Shown piece by piece: positions 50,201-58,305 of a stretch of 64,000 nt of DNA (positions are counted from its first letter, which is position 1; every line of letters starts with the position of its first letter). The notes beneath the pieces were generated by a model that did no database searches, had not been told where the DNA came from, and saw nothing but the letters and a program-made list of their open reading frames with translations. The stretch is from Candidatus Kuenenia stuttgartensis (lineage in GTDB: Bacteria; Planctomycetota; GCA-002687715; CAIWVZ01). The translations under genes were made by a program, and so were the position numbers. The stretch covers positions 1 to 64,000 of the forward strand of contig CAMARR010000001.1 in assembly GCA_945860915.1 (NCBI GenBank), written 5' to 3'.

Positions 50201-51435
50201 AGTATGAGACCAGAAACGGCGTATACGATGGGATTCCATTCACCGAGGTTGTTCACCATGACGCCTTTCCAACGTTCGGACTCACCTACGAGGATCCCGC
50301 GATGGAGCGGGTCTTTGATGGCGTTGTTGATAGTTTCCAACCGAACGTTGTTCACATCCAACACCTCAAGTTTTGGGGCGTCGGTATCGTCGAACGCGCG
50401 CGAGCAAAGAACTGCCCCGTATTCTTCACCCTGCATGAGTACATGCTGATCTGTCCGCGAGACGGCCAAATGCTTCGCCCGAGCGGCGAGCGATGTGACG
50501 TGCCTGTGGTTTCGACCTGCGCCTCATGCATCGAAGGCAGGGCACTGGAACAGGGTTGGATAGGTCGTCGAGCCATCGCAGCCGGCCGTTTTCTGTCCGA
50601 GCGACTCCCGGATGGTGCGCGCCATCTGGGAGCTCGAGTCGCTAGGCGAGTCGCCGTGCGGAATGCCTCTGCAGGGACGCAGATAGCGCGAGAACAGGCT
50701 ATCTCCACTCGACTTTCGCGCACAGCGGACGCACTCCGACATGTAGAGACATTCTTGGCCCCAAGTCAATTCTTGCGAGATCGATTTGTTGCGTCAGGGA
50801 TGATCCCCCCCGATCGCATTGAATGGTCGAGATACGGACAAGAGGTCTCGCGTTTCCCACATGTCGCGAAGGTTCCTTCCGCTCGATTGCGGGTGGGATA
50901 CCTTGGCACAGTCTCGGCCTATAAGGGACTGGGCGTCTTTGTTGAGGCGCTTGAATCACTGTCGTCGTTCCCCATCGAAGGGCGCATTCACGGTGCCCTT
51001 GAGATCTTCCCCGACTATGTGTCTTATCTGCGGGAAACCGTAAGGAACCCCAACATCCATCTGATGGGGAGATTCGATAACAAGGATGTCGCGCGCCTGT
51101 TGGCAGAGATCGATGTCCTGGTAGTTCCGAGCCTCTGGTGGGAGAACGCGCCGCTTACTATTCATGAGGCCTTTCTCGCTCGTGTGCCGGTTGTCTGCTC
51201 AGATATTGGCGGAATGAGGGAGCTTGTGACACATGGCAAGAATGGCCTTCACTTTGTCGTCGGCGACGCATCAGACCTAGCTCGCAAGTTGCTTTCGCTC
51301 GCAACCGATCAAGAGTTTCTCAAAAAATTGACTCCGGATCCTGCGGACATTCGCGACATTCGTGAGGATGCGGTCTCAATGATTGCTCGATATCATCGGG
51401 CGCTTGTTCGTCGTAAGCAGCACGGTGCTTCATGA
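47215..51435 (+). CDS. Giant GT4-coiled coil-GT4 glycosyltransferase
   Basis: This is a single 1406-residue ORF from GTG 47215 with a GGGGGA ribosome-binding site. Residues 1-410 form a GT4 enzyme (VLHVVHGFPPECRGGTE, LTLHDATATC, SDIKGTPLLYEAL, ESWSFALDEAWAIGLPV). Residues about 415-920 are charged heptad-rich helix with almost no Pro (RFRDAEQELLNARGRL, LKSEIRSLQAERAEL), a long coiled coil. Residues 947-1406 form a second complete GT4 (RVLIVVHDFLPYHAAGSE, TLHEYMLIC, LGTVSAYKGLGVF, WWENAPLTIHEAFLARVPVV). Both active-site sets look intact. It may be a two-headed polymerase with a molecular-ruler rod. ATGA links it to the next GT4-GT2 gene. Confidence 0.93.
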   Translation: MGKRARIKVLHVVHGFPPECRGGTESLVKTVADAQCARGDDIAVLYGTLEVGDAPVSKVDNSGPLTLYRLIKGGFDIDRWDKSDDLAAAAEIDRILESFAPSVVHVHQWIRLSRFLVRVARSRGIPVVLTLHDATATCPTAFRLRCGSLCDRVPSGASCSGCAPTPPMMRDQELGKALDRYASDLRQEVSAANVVVVPTQAHATFLSSWLPVEVRPIVIPHPPLKIKPSSAVARSPRSEGPLRVVSFGSLSDIKGTPLLYEALRLLSSADRAALRLTVKGEAINSDVRARLDALKQGMPIEETGPYRPDELDGSQFDLAVLPSFASESWSFALDEAWAIGLPVVVPSRGALGERVGTAGFTFDPENANALAGVLSSLIAQRSLILTAREAIPAPTSLVSHLEELDRAYSAASRSRQTYAPLWRDAASDMANRFRDAEQELLNARGRLQGESDRFNDLTTAFHRSEISVTTLRGEVGRLEGIVADYRTSVANHQGENASLKSEIRSLQAERAELADVVRERDRNLREFERSVVEYRELLARKESDLSQFRVSISEHQRVLEAKNDHLEDLRGQAMDASTALREEIARATADHNRTKEQLEQRSEELARVSAAGVIAAREFQSRYEELSVRLNQSEATASALTQELLSLRESSAREAQRVAARAMELVCEVSAVRERLDALTTVAMRHVESIEHLQGRIEASERREASLSKKVTELALRVTQSDGEIQIYEIRVRELARARQLSEEVALHLSFDLGLLRRELSRQELAQGALRRDLESSRTVAVELTSRMLRAEQRWMQSESAHRAALARSAELASDATELSRRVRAMSTGITRELAASESWRRRAMDAEKAAATRAAYAQKIKESQEDLAVKLAEVQLELGLKLDEEARLTALLGSLAPSRASLADAVAQLRAESDGVRAQLSGVFLALSGAKADLPGARRLLGVTDKRLRVLIVVHDFLPYHAAGSEIYTYQLAKALSTHCDVHLLFCENRPDRPQYETRNGVYDGIPFTEVVHHDAFPTFGLTYEDPAMERVFDGVVDSFQPNVVHIQHLKFWGVGIVERARAKNCPVFFTLHEYMLICPRDGQMLRPSGERCDVPVVSTCASCIEGRALEQGWIGRRAIAAGRFLSERLPDGARHLGARVARRVAVRNASAGTQIAREQAISTRLSRTADALRHVETFLAPSQFLRDRFVASGMIPPDRIEWSRYGQEVSRFPHVAKVPSARLRVGYLGTVSAYKGLGVFVEALESLSSFPIEGRIHGALEIFPDYVSYLRETVRNPNIHLMGRFDNKDVARLLAEIDVLVVPSLWWENAPLTIHEAFLARVPVVCSDIGGMRELVTHGKNGLHFVVGDASDLARKLLSLATDQEFLKKLTPDPADIRDIREDAVSMIARYHRALVRRKQHGAS

Positions 51436-53696
51436 AGATTCTCATGGTGACAACCGGGCTTCCGCCAGGTTCGCGTGGTGGCACAGAGACCCATGTCGTC
51501 TCCCTTGCGTCGCATCTCGCGCGCCAAGGCCACGATGTCGTTCTTTTTTGCCGTGAAGGCGGATCCTCGCGCGCTCCGTTCTCCGTTCGTCGAGATACTC
51601 TTCATGGGCTTTCGACGCATCGAATCGCGTATGGCTTTCATGATGCGTCGACTTTCGACAAGATCCACCGGAATGTCGAAATCGAGATGGCGTTTCGATC
51701 CGTGGTGGTGGAGGTTAAGCCGGACCTTGTTCATGTCCATCACTTAAGTTGCCTTTCAACGGGCATTCTTGACCTCGTGGCGAGTCTTGACATTCCACTT
51801 GTCATGACTCTTCATGACTACTGGCTGGCATGTCCACGGGGCCAGCGCATCATGAAAGACCTGACCGTGTGTCAGGACCTTGATCGTTCGCGGTGTGCGC
51901 CATGCCTGAAGGAACTTTGGCCGCATTTTGAGATTACGCCCGGCGACCTCGAGGCACTTGATCTTGAGTTGCTCGCGCGTGTCAATCGTTGTGATCTTCT
52001 TCTTGCACCGTCAGAGTTTCATCGAGCGCGCATGACTGAGTGGGGCGTTGACCCCAATAGACTTCACGTTGAGGCCCACGGGCTTGATTCTGGTGGATTT
52101 GAGATCGCACAGCGGCTTCGCGAAGGCATTAGAACCGTGGGCTATATTGGCAGCCTGATTCCTTCGAAGGGAGTTCATGTTCTCATTGAAGCCTGGAATC
52201 AAGTTGGGCGCGAAGACGTTGAGTTAGTGATCCATGGAGAGGCTCCTAACTTTCATGGAGACTCGGGCTATCTCGAACGTCTCAACGCGTCAGTTCGCAG
52301 TGGGTTGAAAGTGCGATTCGGGGGCCCTTTTGATGTGGCCGGCGTTCCCCGACTGCTGCGGGGGATCGACTTGCTCGTGGTCCCACCGGTGTGGTGGGAG
52401 TCGTTCTGCCTGACCGCACGTGAAGGGTTTCTAGCTGGGGTTCCAGTGGTGGCGTCACGACATGGCGCACTTGTGGAGGCATTCGATGACGGCAAAGGCG
52501 GGGTGTTCTTCGAGCCGGGGAACGCATCCGATCTCGCAGCTAAGCTTCGCGGCCTAATCGACGCCCCGAAGGCACATGCAGCGCTTGCCGCTTCGGTTCC
52601 ATCCGTGCGATCAATGGACGACTGCGCTCGCGCGACTGCTGCACGATATGCGTCCGCGATCGCTGCGCGAAGGCACGCGCGAGCGGCCTCCGGGGAGTCC
52701 TCGATTGGGTTCGTGTCGGGAGATTCTTCGGTCCAACCGTATGTGACCGTGTTCTTGCCAACGTGGAACGGTCTTCCCGAGATTGACGCCGTCCTTGCTC
52801 AGATTACGAGACAGGTGACATCGTTTCCCTATGAGGTGTTGATCATCGACTCCGGATCAACTGACGGTACGCTGGACGTGATTCGCAAGTATCCCGGCAT
52901 TCGACTTCTGACTATTCCCAACGACGAATTCAATCATGGGCTCACTCGAAATCGTGGTGTCGCAGAGTCTCGTGGCGACATTGTCGCCTTGCTGACGCAG
53001 GACGCGGAACCCCTCAACGAGCACTGGTTGGCGCAACTCGTCTCTAACTTCCAAGATCCTAAGGTCGCAGGTGTCTACTGCACGCAGAGACCTCGACCTG
53101 ATTGCAATCCGTTCGCCCGTGACCGATTGAAGGATTGGACGGCGGAGTCGGGTGATCCGGTCGTCCAAGGTCCTATTTCTGCAGGGGAATTCGCAGCGAT
53201 GCGTCCGTGGGATCGTTACCTAGTTTCACGATTCGATGATGTGGCATCGTGCGTGCGCAAGTCCGCAATGATCGAGGTCCCCTATGCGCGTCGCCAGTTT
53301 GGCGAGGACGTTGAATGGGGCAGCCGAGCCGTCGTGGCCGGTTGGAAGATTGTTAACGATCCGAAGTCGGTAGTGATTCACTCCCACGACAGCCCGGTCC
53401 TTTACGAGTTTAAACGTGTGTACTTGGACCATCAAAATCTCTTTCAACTGTTTGGTTTGCACACTCTCCCTAGGATCTCTGACGTTCCGCTGTGCTCAGT
53501 TCGCTATTTCCTCCACTTGCTTCCTGTCGTCTGGCGGGATGATCGAAGCGTCGGATTCCGACTTTGGTGGACACTCAAGCTTCCGCTTTACGCATTTACT
53601 CAGAATCTCGCACAGTGGCTTGGCGCTAAGTCTGTTCAATGGAGAAAAGAGGGTAAACATTCTTGGGTGGACGCTCTTATGAAAAAGTCGGTTTGA
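51432..53696 (+). CDS. GT4-GT2 bifunctional glycosyltransferase
   Basis: In this 754-residue protein residues 1-415 are GT4: MKILMVTTGLPPGSRGGTET, MTLHDYWLAC with the Cys4 group, VGYIGSLIPSKGVHVL and WWESFCLTAREGFLAGVPVV. Residues 435-754 are GT2 of rhamnosyltransferase type: VTVFLPTWNGLPEI, IIDSGSTDGT, NHGLTRNRGVAESRGDIVALLTQDAEP (TQDAEP as the metal site) and YARRQFGEDVEWGSRAVVAGW. The C-terminus has hydrophobic patches. Covalent linking suggests consecutive sugar additions. Start and stop abut the neighbours (ATGA; 1 nt), so it is part of the chain 47215-59237. Confidence 0.92.
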   Translation: MKILMVTTGLPPGSRGGTETHVVSLASHLARQGHDVVLFCREGGSSRAPFSVRRDTLHGLSTHRIAYGFHDASTFDKIHRNVEIEMAFRSVVVEVKPDLVHVHHLSCLSTGILDLVASLDIPLVMTLHDYWLACPRGQRIMKDLTVCQDLDRSRCAPCLKELWPHFEITPGDLEALDLELLARVNRCDLLLAPSEFHRARMTEWGVDPNRLHVEAHGLDSGGFEIAQRLREGIRTVGYIGSLIPSKGVHVLIEAWNQVGREDVELVIHGEAPNFHGDSGYLERLNASVRSGLKVRFGGPFDVAGVPRLLRGIDLLVVPPVWWESFCLTAREGFLAGVPVVASRHGALVEAFDDGKGGVFFEPGNASDLAAKLRGLIDAPKAHAALAASVPSVRSMDDCARATAARYASAIAARRHARAASGESSIGFVSGDSSVQPYVTVFLPTWNGLPEIDAVLAQITRQVTSFPYEVLIIDSGSTDGTLDVIRKYPGIRLLTIPNDEFNHGLTRNRGVAESRGDIVALLTQDAEPLNEHWLAQLVSNFQDPKVAGVYCTQRPRPDCNPFARDRLKDWTAESGDPVVQGPISAGEFAAMRPWDRYLVSRFDDVASCVRKSAMIEVPYARRQFGEDVEWGSRAVVAGWKIVNDPKSVVIHSHDSPVLYEFKRVYLDHQNLFQLFGLHTLPRISDVPLCSVRYFLHLLPVVWRDDRSVGFRLWWTLKLPLYAFTQNLAQWLGAKSVQWRKEGKHSWVDALMKKSV

Positions 53697-53697
53697 C

Positions 53698-54966
53698 ATG
53701 CGGGTCCTCTTGGTCGGGCATGTGCGCGAGGGATCTGAGGGAGGTGGGGTTGGGCGTCACCTTGAGGCACTAGCAGCGGCGCTGGCTTCAGCGTCTCACG
53801 AGGTGTCGATATTCACACGTGTCTCTGAACCTCGCTTTCCCGACTTGTGCTGGTTTGAAGAATCGCCCGGTAGATTTCGATGGAATCACCTTGGGAAAGC
53901 AGGGACTTCCTTTCGCGCTCGAACAGTGTTTCCACCTGCAGAAGTTGCATTTCGACACGTCGTTGATCGTGTTCAACCAGACCTAATTGCGTTCCATCAT
54001 TTGTCTTGGTTGTCAGTGGGATTGGTGGGCATCGCAGCGAGTTGCGGGGTGAGGACCGTCATTACTCTCCATGATTTCATCTCGGATTGTCCTCGCGGTC
54101 AGCGTTATCGGCCTGATGATGTGGCTTGCGTCGAAGTTGATCGCGCGCGTTGCGCCACTTGCGTGACACCTCGTTTCGTTGAGGGGTTTCGCGGCGAGAA
54201 TAGGATTCAGTCGGCGCTGTCGATGCTGTTGCCTTCTACTGACACGAAGTTGTTTTCTGAGCGTGACGCTCATTGGACAGCGACTCTCGCTGCAGCAGAT
54301 GCAATCGTTGTCCCGAGTGAAAGCACGCGTCGACTACTCGAAGCGACGTTTCCTGTCGCTATGGCCCGCGCACGAGTTTTGCCGCCGTTCGTTGAGGTCG
54401 TTGGCGAGCCGCCTCCTCAACGCTTGCGGGGGACGGCGTCTGAGTACGCTGTGGGCTACTTCGGATCAGTGATTCCATCGAAAGGTGTTGACATCGCAGC
54501 GATGGCTGCGGTTCGGTCTGCGGGGCGGGTTCGACTTCACGTTTTTGGTGGAGATGTCAACGAGTTTCAGGCCGGGATTTCGCTCCGGGCCGGCAATGCT
54601 GTCGTCTGGCACGGGAAATTTGACGAGGGGATGCTTCCTCATTTGATGTCCGAACTCGATGCCGTGGTGATTCCGTCCCGATGGCCGGAGACCTTCAATA
54701 TTGTCTTGCGGGAGACCGTGATCTTAGGGCGCGCGGTTATCGCCAGTCGCGTCGGAGCGCTTGTAGAGGCAATTGATCGGGGTTGGGCTGTCGGTGTCGA
54801 GCCGGGCGACCCCAATGCGTTGCTACAAGCGTGTCTCGATGTGATTGAGAGCGGACCTCCTAGTGTTTCGCTGCGTGGGGAGGCAATGAACGAATTCGCG
54901 GAGTCAAGGCAGAACCATCTCCGGCTCTACGAGCAGGTGGCTTCAAGTGGTATGACGGTGGCATGA
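53698..54966 (+). CDS. GT4 glycosyltransferase
   Basis: This 422-residue GT-B enzyme starts MRVLLVGHVREGSEGGGVGRH, with a glycine-rich donor loop longer than in its neighbours. LIAFHHLSWLSVG, ITLHDFISDC and the C-x12-C-x7-C-x2-C group follow, then VGYFGSVIPSKGVDI and PSRWPETFNIVLRETVILGRAVI (catalytic E-x7-E-like motif). It lies 1 nt after the GT4-GT2 gene and overlaps the phosphodiesterase gene by ATGA. It is the last glycosyltransferase of the core block. Confidence 0.9.
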   Translation: MRVLLVGHVREGSEGGGVGRHLEALAAALASASHEVSIFTRVSEPRFPDLCWFEESPGRFRWNHLGKAGTSFRARTVFPPAEVAFRHVVDRVQPDLIAFHHLSWLSVGLVGIAASCGVRTVITLHDFISDCPRGQRYRPDDVACVEVDRARCATCVTPRFVEGFRGENRIQSALSMLLPSTDTKLFSERDAHWTATLAAADAIVVPSESTRRLLEATFPVAMARARVLPPFVEVVGEPPPQRLRGTASEYAVGYFGSVIPSKGVDIAAMAAVRSAGRVRLHVFGGDVNEFQAGISLRAGNAVVWHGKFDEGMLPHLMSELDAVVIPSRWPETFNIVLRETVILGRAVIASRVGALVEAIDRGWAVGVEPGDPNALLQACLDVIESGPPSVSLRGEAMNEFAESRQNHLRLYEQVASSGMTVA

Positions 54967-57065
54967 TTCGACCCTCGCTGATAGTCGCTGTGATGACGTT
55001 GACCTTGCCGATGTGGAGCCAGGGTAGGGCTATCGTGATTGGTGTCGACGGATTGGACCCGGCATGGTGTTCTCGTTGGATGGCGGACGGAAGCCTTCCT
55101 GAACTAAAGGCGCTTGCTGACTCTGGACGACTTTCACCACTTCGACCAACAAATCCCGCTCAGTCTCCCGTGTCATGGTCGTCGATGGTGACGGGCCGTG
55201 ATCCCGGCGAGACCGGCATCAATGACTTCCTTCGCCGAGACTCACGCGGCGGCGAGATAACTGCGGAGCTGTCCCTCGTCGACCGTGTGCAGATTCCGTT
55301 GCGGGCGCCTGCTGTCGGGCTCATGACGGCAATCGTACTCGTCGTCACCGGCTTCGTGGCCTGGAGACGACTCCGGCGTGGCGCGGTCGCTCAGAAGGCT
55401 CCGCTACTGATGACCTTGGGTGGCATTGCGATTTGCATTGCTGCGGTGGGAAGCTGGTTGCCGTCTTACGTCGAAGTCCCCCGCAATGCGCGTGGAGGCG
55501 AGGCGATCTGGGAGCGTGCCGATCGGGCAGGACTAGGTTCAGTCAACCTGTTTGCTCCGATGTCTTTTCCTGCTCCACAGCTCGATCATGGTTGCGTTCT
55601 CTGCGGACTCGGGGTGCCCGATGTCATGGGCACCCCAGGAACTGCGACCGTCTATCGCGAGGAGCCGATTCCGGGAGGGCGTCTACTCACGCCGACCGGG
55701 TGTCGCGTTGAGTCCGTGCGCGAGGAAAACGGGGCACTCGTTGGGCCGAGAGTCGAAGGCCCTAAGCGCTCCGACGGTACACGTCCTACGCTTCCAATCA
55801 GATTTGTACCTGATCGCGCGCGTCGCACGGTTTCATTGACTATTGGAGATGGACTCGCAATTGAGATACCGGAGGGCGGTTGGACTCCCTGGGTGGACAC
55901 ACCACTCAGCCTAGGACCTCTCGGTGTCCTAAGCGCAATTTCGAGATGGCGTCTAGTTGAAGGTGGTGCGCGGACCGTGATCTATCAAGAGCCATCGTGC
56001 TTCGATCCTAGGTCTCCAATGATGGCTGCACCGGTTGTTTCGCCATCGAACTTCGGAACGCAACTGCTCGCGGACGGACGCGCCTTCGGCACATTGGGAT
56101 GGGCGTGCGCGACAAACCCTCTTCAGGACGAGATCATCGACGAGTCGACGTTCATCACTCAGGTTGAGGCTATCGACGCAGAGCGAGAAGAAATGGTGAT
56201 GCGAAGCTTGAGTCGCAAGGGCTGGAAGTTGTTCTTTTGCGTTCTGTCGACGCCCGATCGAGTTCAGCACGTCTTCTACCGCGATCACGACCCTCTGCAC
56301 CCACGGCACGACGCATCGGCGATTGCTCGACGTGGCGATCCCATGAAGGATTCCTACCGACGCCTAGACCGCCTGGTCGGGCGCGTGCGGCGCGAAATTG
56401 CTTCGAAAGACGACCTCGTCATGGTGGTCTCCGATCACGGCGTCGCTCCGTTTCGCTGGCAGGTCAACCTCAATCGTTGGTTGGCGGAGGAGGGGTACCT
56501 GGTCGGATCCGATTCGGGTTCGATTCGCAGCATCGAAGAGTCGATCGGTGGTGCAGCGCTATTCCCGGGAGTGGATTGGTCTCAAACGAGGGCCTACTCC
56601 ATGGGCCTCGGAAAAATCTACATCAACGTGGCCGGGCGTGAGCCGCGAGGTTCCGTGCCAATCGGCGAGCGACGACGGGTTTTAGAGGAGATCAAGGTCA
56701 AATTGCTTTCGCTCACTCATAGTGGACGGAGGGTGGTCCGCTCGGCCGAGATCCGAGAGGATCTCTACGTTGGCGATCGCATAGAGGCATCTGCCGATCT
56801 CATTGTGGGGTTCGAGTCGGGATATCGGATCTCATGGCAGGCGACCCTAGGGGCATTCGATGAGGCGGTCGTGACCCCAAATCGACGACTCTGGAGCGGA
56901 GACCATTGTTCGGTGGATCCTGGTGTCGTTCCCGGGGTGTTAATTGCATCACGCCCGTTTGATGACGAATCGATTTCGGTCGTCGATGTCTTCCCTACGA
57001 TTGAAGCTTGGCTTGCGCTTCAGAAGTCACCCGGACTTCGCGGGAAGGCACTGACGTGGAGGTAG
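54963..57065 (+). CDS. Alkaline-phosphatase-fold phosphodiesterase with membrane hairpin insert
   Basis: This 700-residue protein begins with a signal-like segment (MIRPSLIVAVMTLTLPMWSQ). The catalytic core has VIGVDGLDPAW (metal Asp), the nucleophile region PAQSPVSWSSMVTG (Ser68), RVQHVFYRDHD, VVSDHGVAPF and WSGDHCSVDPGVVPGVLIAS, as in type I phosphodiesterase/nucleotide pyrophosphatases. Two hydrophobic helices (about 117-135 and 147-168) interrupt the catalytic domain right after the nucleophile block. Substrates in the family include phosphodiesters of lipids and nucleotides. Here it overlaps GT and prenol-kinase-like genes and may cleave or transfer a phospho-linked headgroup. The residue assignments are mine by eye. 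Confidence 0.82.
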   Translation: MIRPSLIVAVMTLTLPMWSQGRAIVIGVDGLDPAWCSRWMADGSLPELKALADSGRLSPLRPTNPAQSPVSWSSMVTGRDPGETGINDFLRRDSRGGEITAELSLVDRVQIPLRAPAVGLMTAIVLVVTGFVAWRRLRRGAVAQKAPLLMTLGGIAICIAAVGSWLPSYVEVPRNARGGEAIWERADRAGLGSVNLFAPMSFPAPQLDHGCVLCGLGVPDVMGTPGTATVYREEPIPGGRLLTPTGCRVESVREENGALVGPRVEGPKRSDGTRPTLPIRFVPDRARRTVSLTIGDGLAIEIPEGGWTPWVDTPLSLGPLGVLSAISRWRLVEGGARTVIYQEPSCFDPRSPMMAAPVVSPSNFGTQLLADGRAFGTLGWACATNPLQDEIIDESTFITQVEAIDAEREEMVMRSLSRKGWKLFFCVLSTPDRVQHVFYRDHDPLHPRHDASAIARRGDPMKDSYRRLDRLVGRVRREIASKDDLVMVVSDHGVAPFRWQVNLNRWLAEEGYLVGSDSGSIRSIEESIGGAALFPGVDWSQTRAYSMGLGKIYINVAGREPRGSVPIGERRRVLEEIKVKLLSLTHSGRRVVRSAEIREDLYVGDRIEASADLIVGFESGYRISWQATLGAFDEAVVTPNRRLWSGDHCSVDPGVVPGVLIASRPFDDESISVVDVFPTIEAWLALQKSPGLRGKALTWR

Positions 57066-57595
57066 CGGGCCGTGCAGAATGGCTCCGTCGTTGCGTACAC
57101 ATTGCGGTCGGCATACCTGCATGGATCGTCACGCGCGAGACGGCGATGACGTGGGCATACGCATGTTTTGCAGGGGCGTTTTTCAATACGTTGTTGCTGT
57201 CGCGGGTTCCGGTTGTCGGCGACGTGACTCGAGTTGTCCGCGGAACCCGTGGAACTATCTTGTATCCTTTGGTCATAGGCGTCCTTCTTGTTCTGTTTCG
57301 GGAGCGACCACAGTTGGCGTGTGTCGGCTGGCTAGCGCTCGCACTCGGCGATGGATCAACACCGTTCTTTGCAAGAGTTCGGTCTTGTGCGTGGCCCACC
57401 AACCCAAAGAAGAAGCTCATACCCTCGCTCCTCGGTGGACTCGTGGCGGGCGCCGGGGCGTCTTTTGTGATTGACGCCAAAATCGCTTTTCCCGCCTGTC
57501 TTGTTGCCGCACTCGCCGATGCGATCCCGTGGTGTGACGACAATGTGTCGTGGCCGGTGTTGGCGGCTACCGTCGCATGGGGGATGAGTACGTGA
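57056..57595 (+). CDS. Dolichol/phytol kinase-like (VTE5-type) membrane protein
   Basis: The preferred start is GTG 57056, which has GGGAAGG upstream and overlaps the previous gene by 10 nt; it gives 179 residues. There are about five hydrophobic helices. The block LALALGDGSTPFFARVRS followed by WPTNPKKKLIPSLLGGLVAGAGA matches the GDxxAxxxGR...KTxxGSxxG core of CTP-dependent polyprenol/phytol kinases (SEC59/VTE5-like family), although several positions are changed. These enzymes phosphorylate prenyl alcohols. The gene is followed directly by a VTE6-like gene and UbiA, which supports a prenyl-phosphate pathway. Confidence 0.7.
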   Translation: MEVAGRAEWLRRCVHIAVGIPAWIVTRETAMTWAYACFAGAFFNTLLLSRVPVVGDVTRVVRGTRGTILYPLVIGVLLVLFRERPQLACVGWLALALGDGSTPFFARVRSCAWPTNPKKKLIPSLLGGLVAGAGASFVIDAKIAFPACLVAALADAIPWCDDNVSWPVLAATVAWGMST

Positions 57596-58305
57596 CGCGT
57601 GACCCTTGGCTCAACGATGTGGCGGTGTCCGCGGTCACCGGTCTCGTATTGACGTTGCCCGTGGTCGCCGCGCGTGTCGCTACGCCATCGGGCGTTCTCG
57701 CTGGGGCGTTTTTCACTGCGTGGATGAGCTATCAGGGCGGCGCTCCGACTCTGGTGGCATTCGCCTGCCTTGTGGTTTTCGGAAGTCTGTCGTCGCGCGC
57801 AGGTCGGGCGCGCAAGGAAGTTCTTGGGGTCGCACAGGAGGGAGGTGGGCGCCGCGCGTTCAAGCACGTGCTGGCGAATGCCGGACCTGCTGCTACCGCA
57901 CTCTTTTTCGGGTTGCTGTTTCCGCAATTCCACGACGCCTCGGTGGCGGCCGCCTGCGGTGCCCTCGCGGGAACACTTTCAGACACAGTATCTGGTGAAA
58001 TTGGGATGCTCGTCTCGAGTCCACCCAGACTTCTTTTGATTGGTCCGATTGTCCGCCGGGGTACCGACGGAGGGATGACCTACGTTGGCGTGATGGCCGG
58101 AGTCGTTACTGCTGCTTTGGTTGCACTCGCGGTCACCCCGTGGAACCTGCGATGGGTCTCAGTCTTCGCCGCAGGCGTCATGGGGACACTCTCAGATAGC
58201 GTCTTGGGTGCCACGATTGAGCGTCGGCGCTTGATCGGCAATGAGGGCGTGAATTTCGTGTCTGGAGCCTTAGCTGCAGCGACCGCCTGGAGTCTTGAGT
58301 CATGA
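57592..58305 (+). CDS. DUF92/VTE6-like polytopic membrane protein
   Basis: I chose GTG 57592 (TRDPWLNDVAVSA), which makes a GTGA overlap and has GGGGGATGAG upstream; ATG 57577 is possible. The 237-residue protein has about six hydrophobic helices and the DUF92 blocks RRAFKHVLANAGPAA, ACGALAGTLSDTVSGEIGML, RRGTDGGMTYVGVMAG and GVMGTLSDSVLGATIERR followed by NEGVNFVSGAL. Plant VTE6 and the archaeal homologues belong to this family; VTE6 turns phytyl phosphate into phytyl diphosphate. With the VTE5-like gene upstream and UbiA downstream, a two-step prenol activation is likely. Confidence 0.82.
   Translation: MTRDPWLNDVAVSAVTGLVLTLPVVAARVATPSGVLAGAFFTAWMSYQGGAPTLVAFACLVVFGSLSSRAGRARKEVLGVAQEGGGRRAFKHVLANAGPAATALFFGLLFPQFHDASVAAACGALAGTLSDTVSGEIGMLVSSPPRLLLIGPIVRRGTDGGMTYVGVMAGVVTAALVALAVTPWNLRWVSVFAAGVMGTLSDSVLGATIERRRLIGNEGVNFVSGALAAATAWSLES

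Noticed and set aside
55611-55636. GGGGTGCCC/GGGCACCCC inverted repeat in the phosphodiesterase gene
   Set aside because: It is a 9-bp stem but lies in the middle of a long coding region that encodes plain residues (LGVPDVMGTPG); it is best explained as coding chance.
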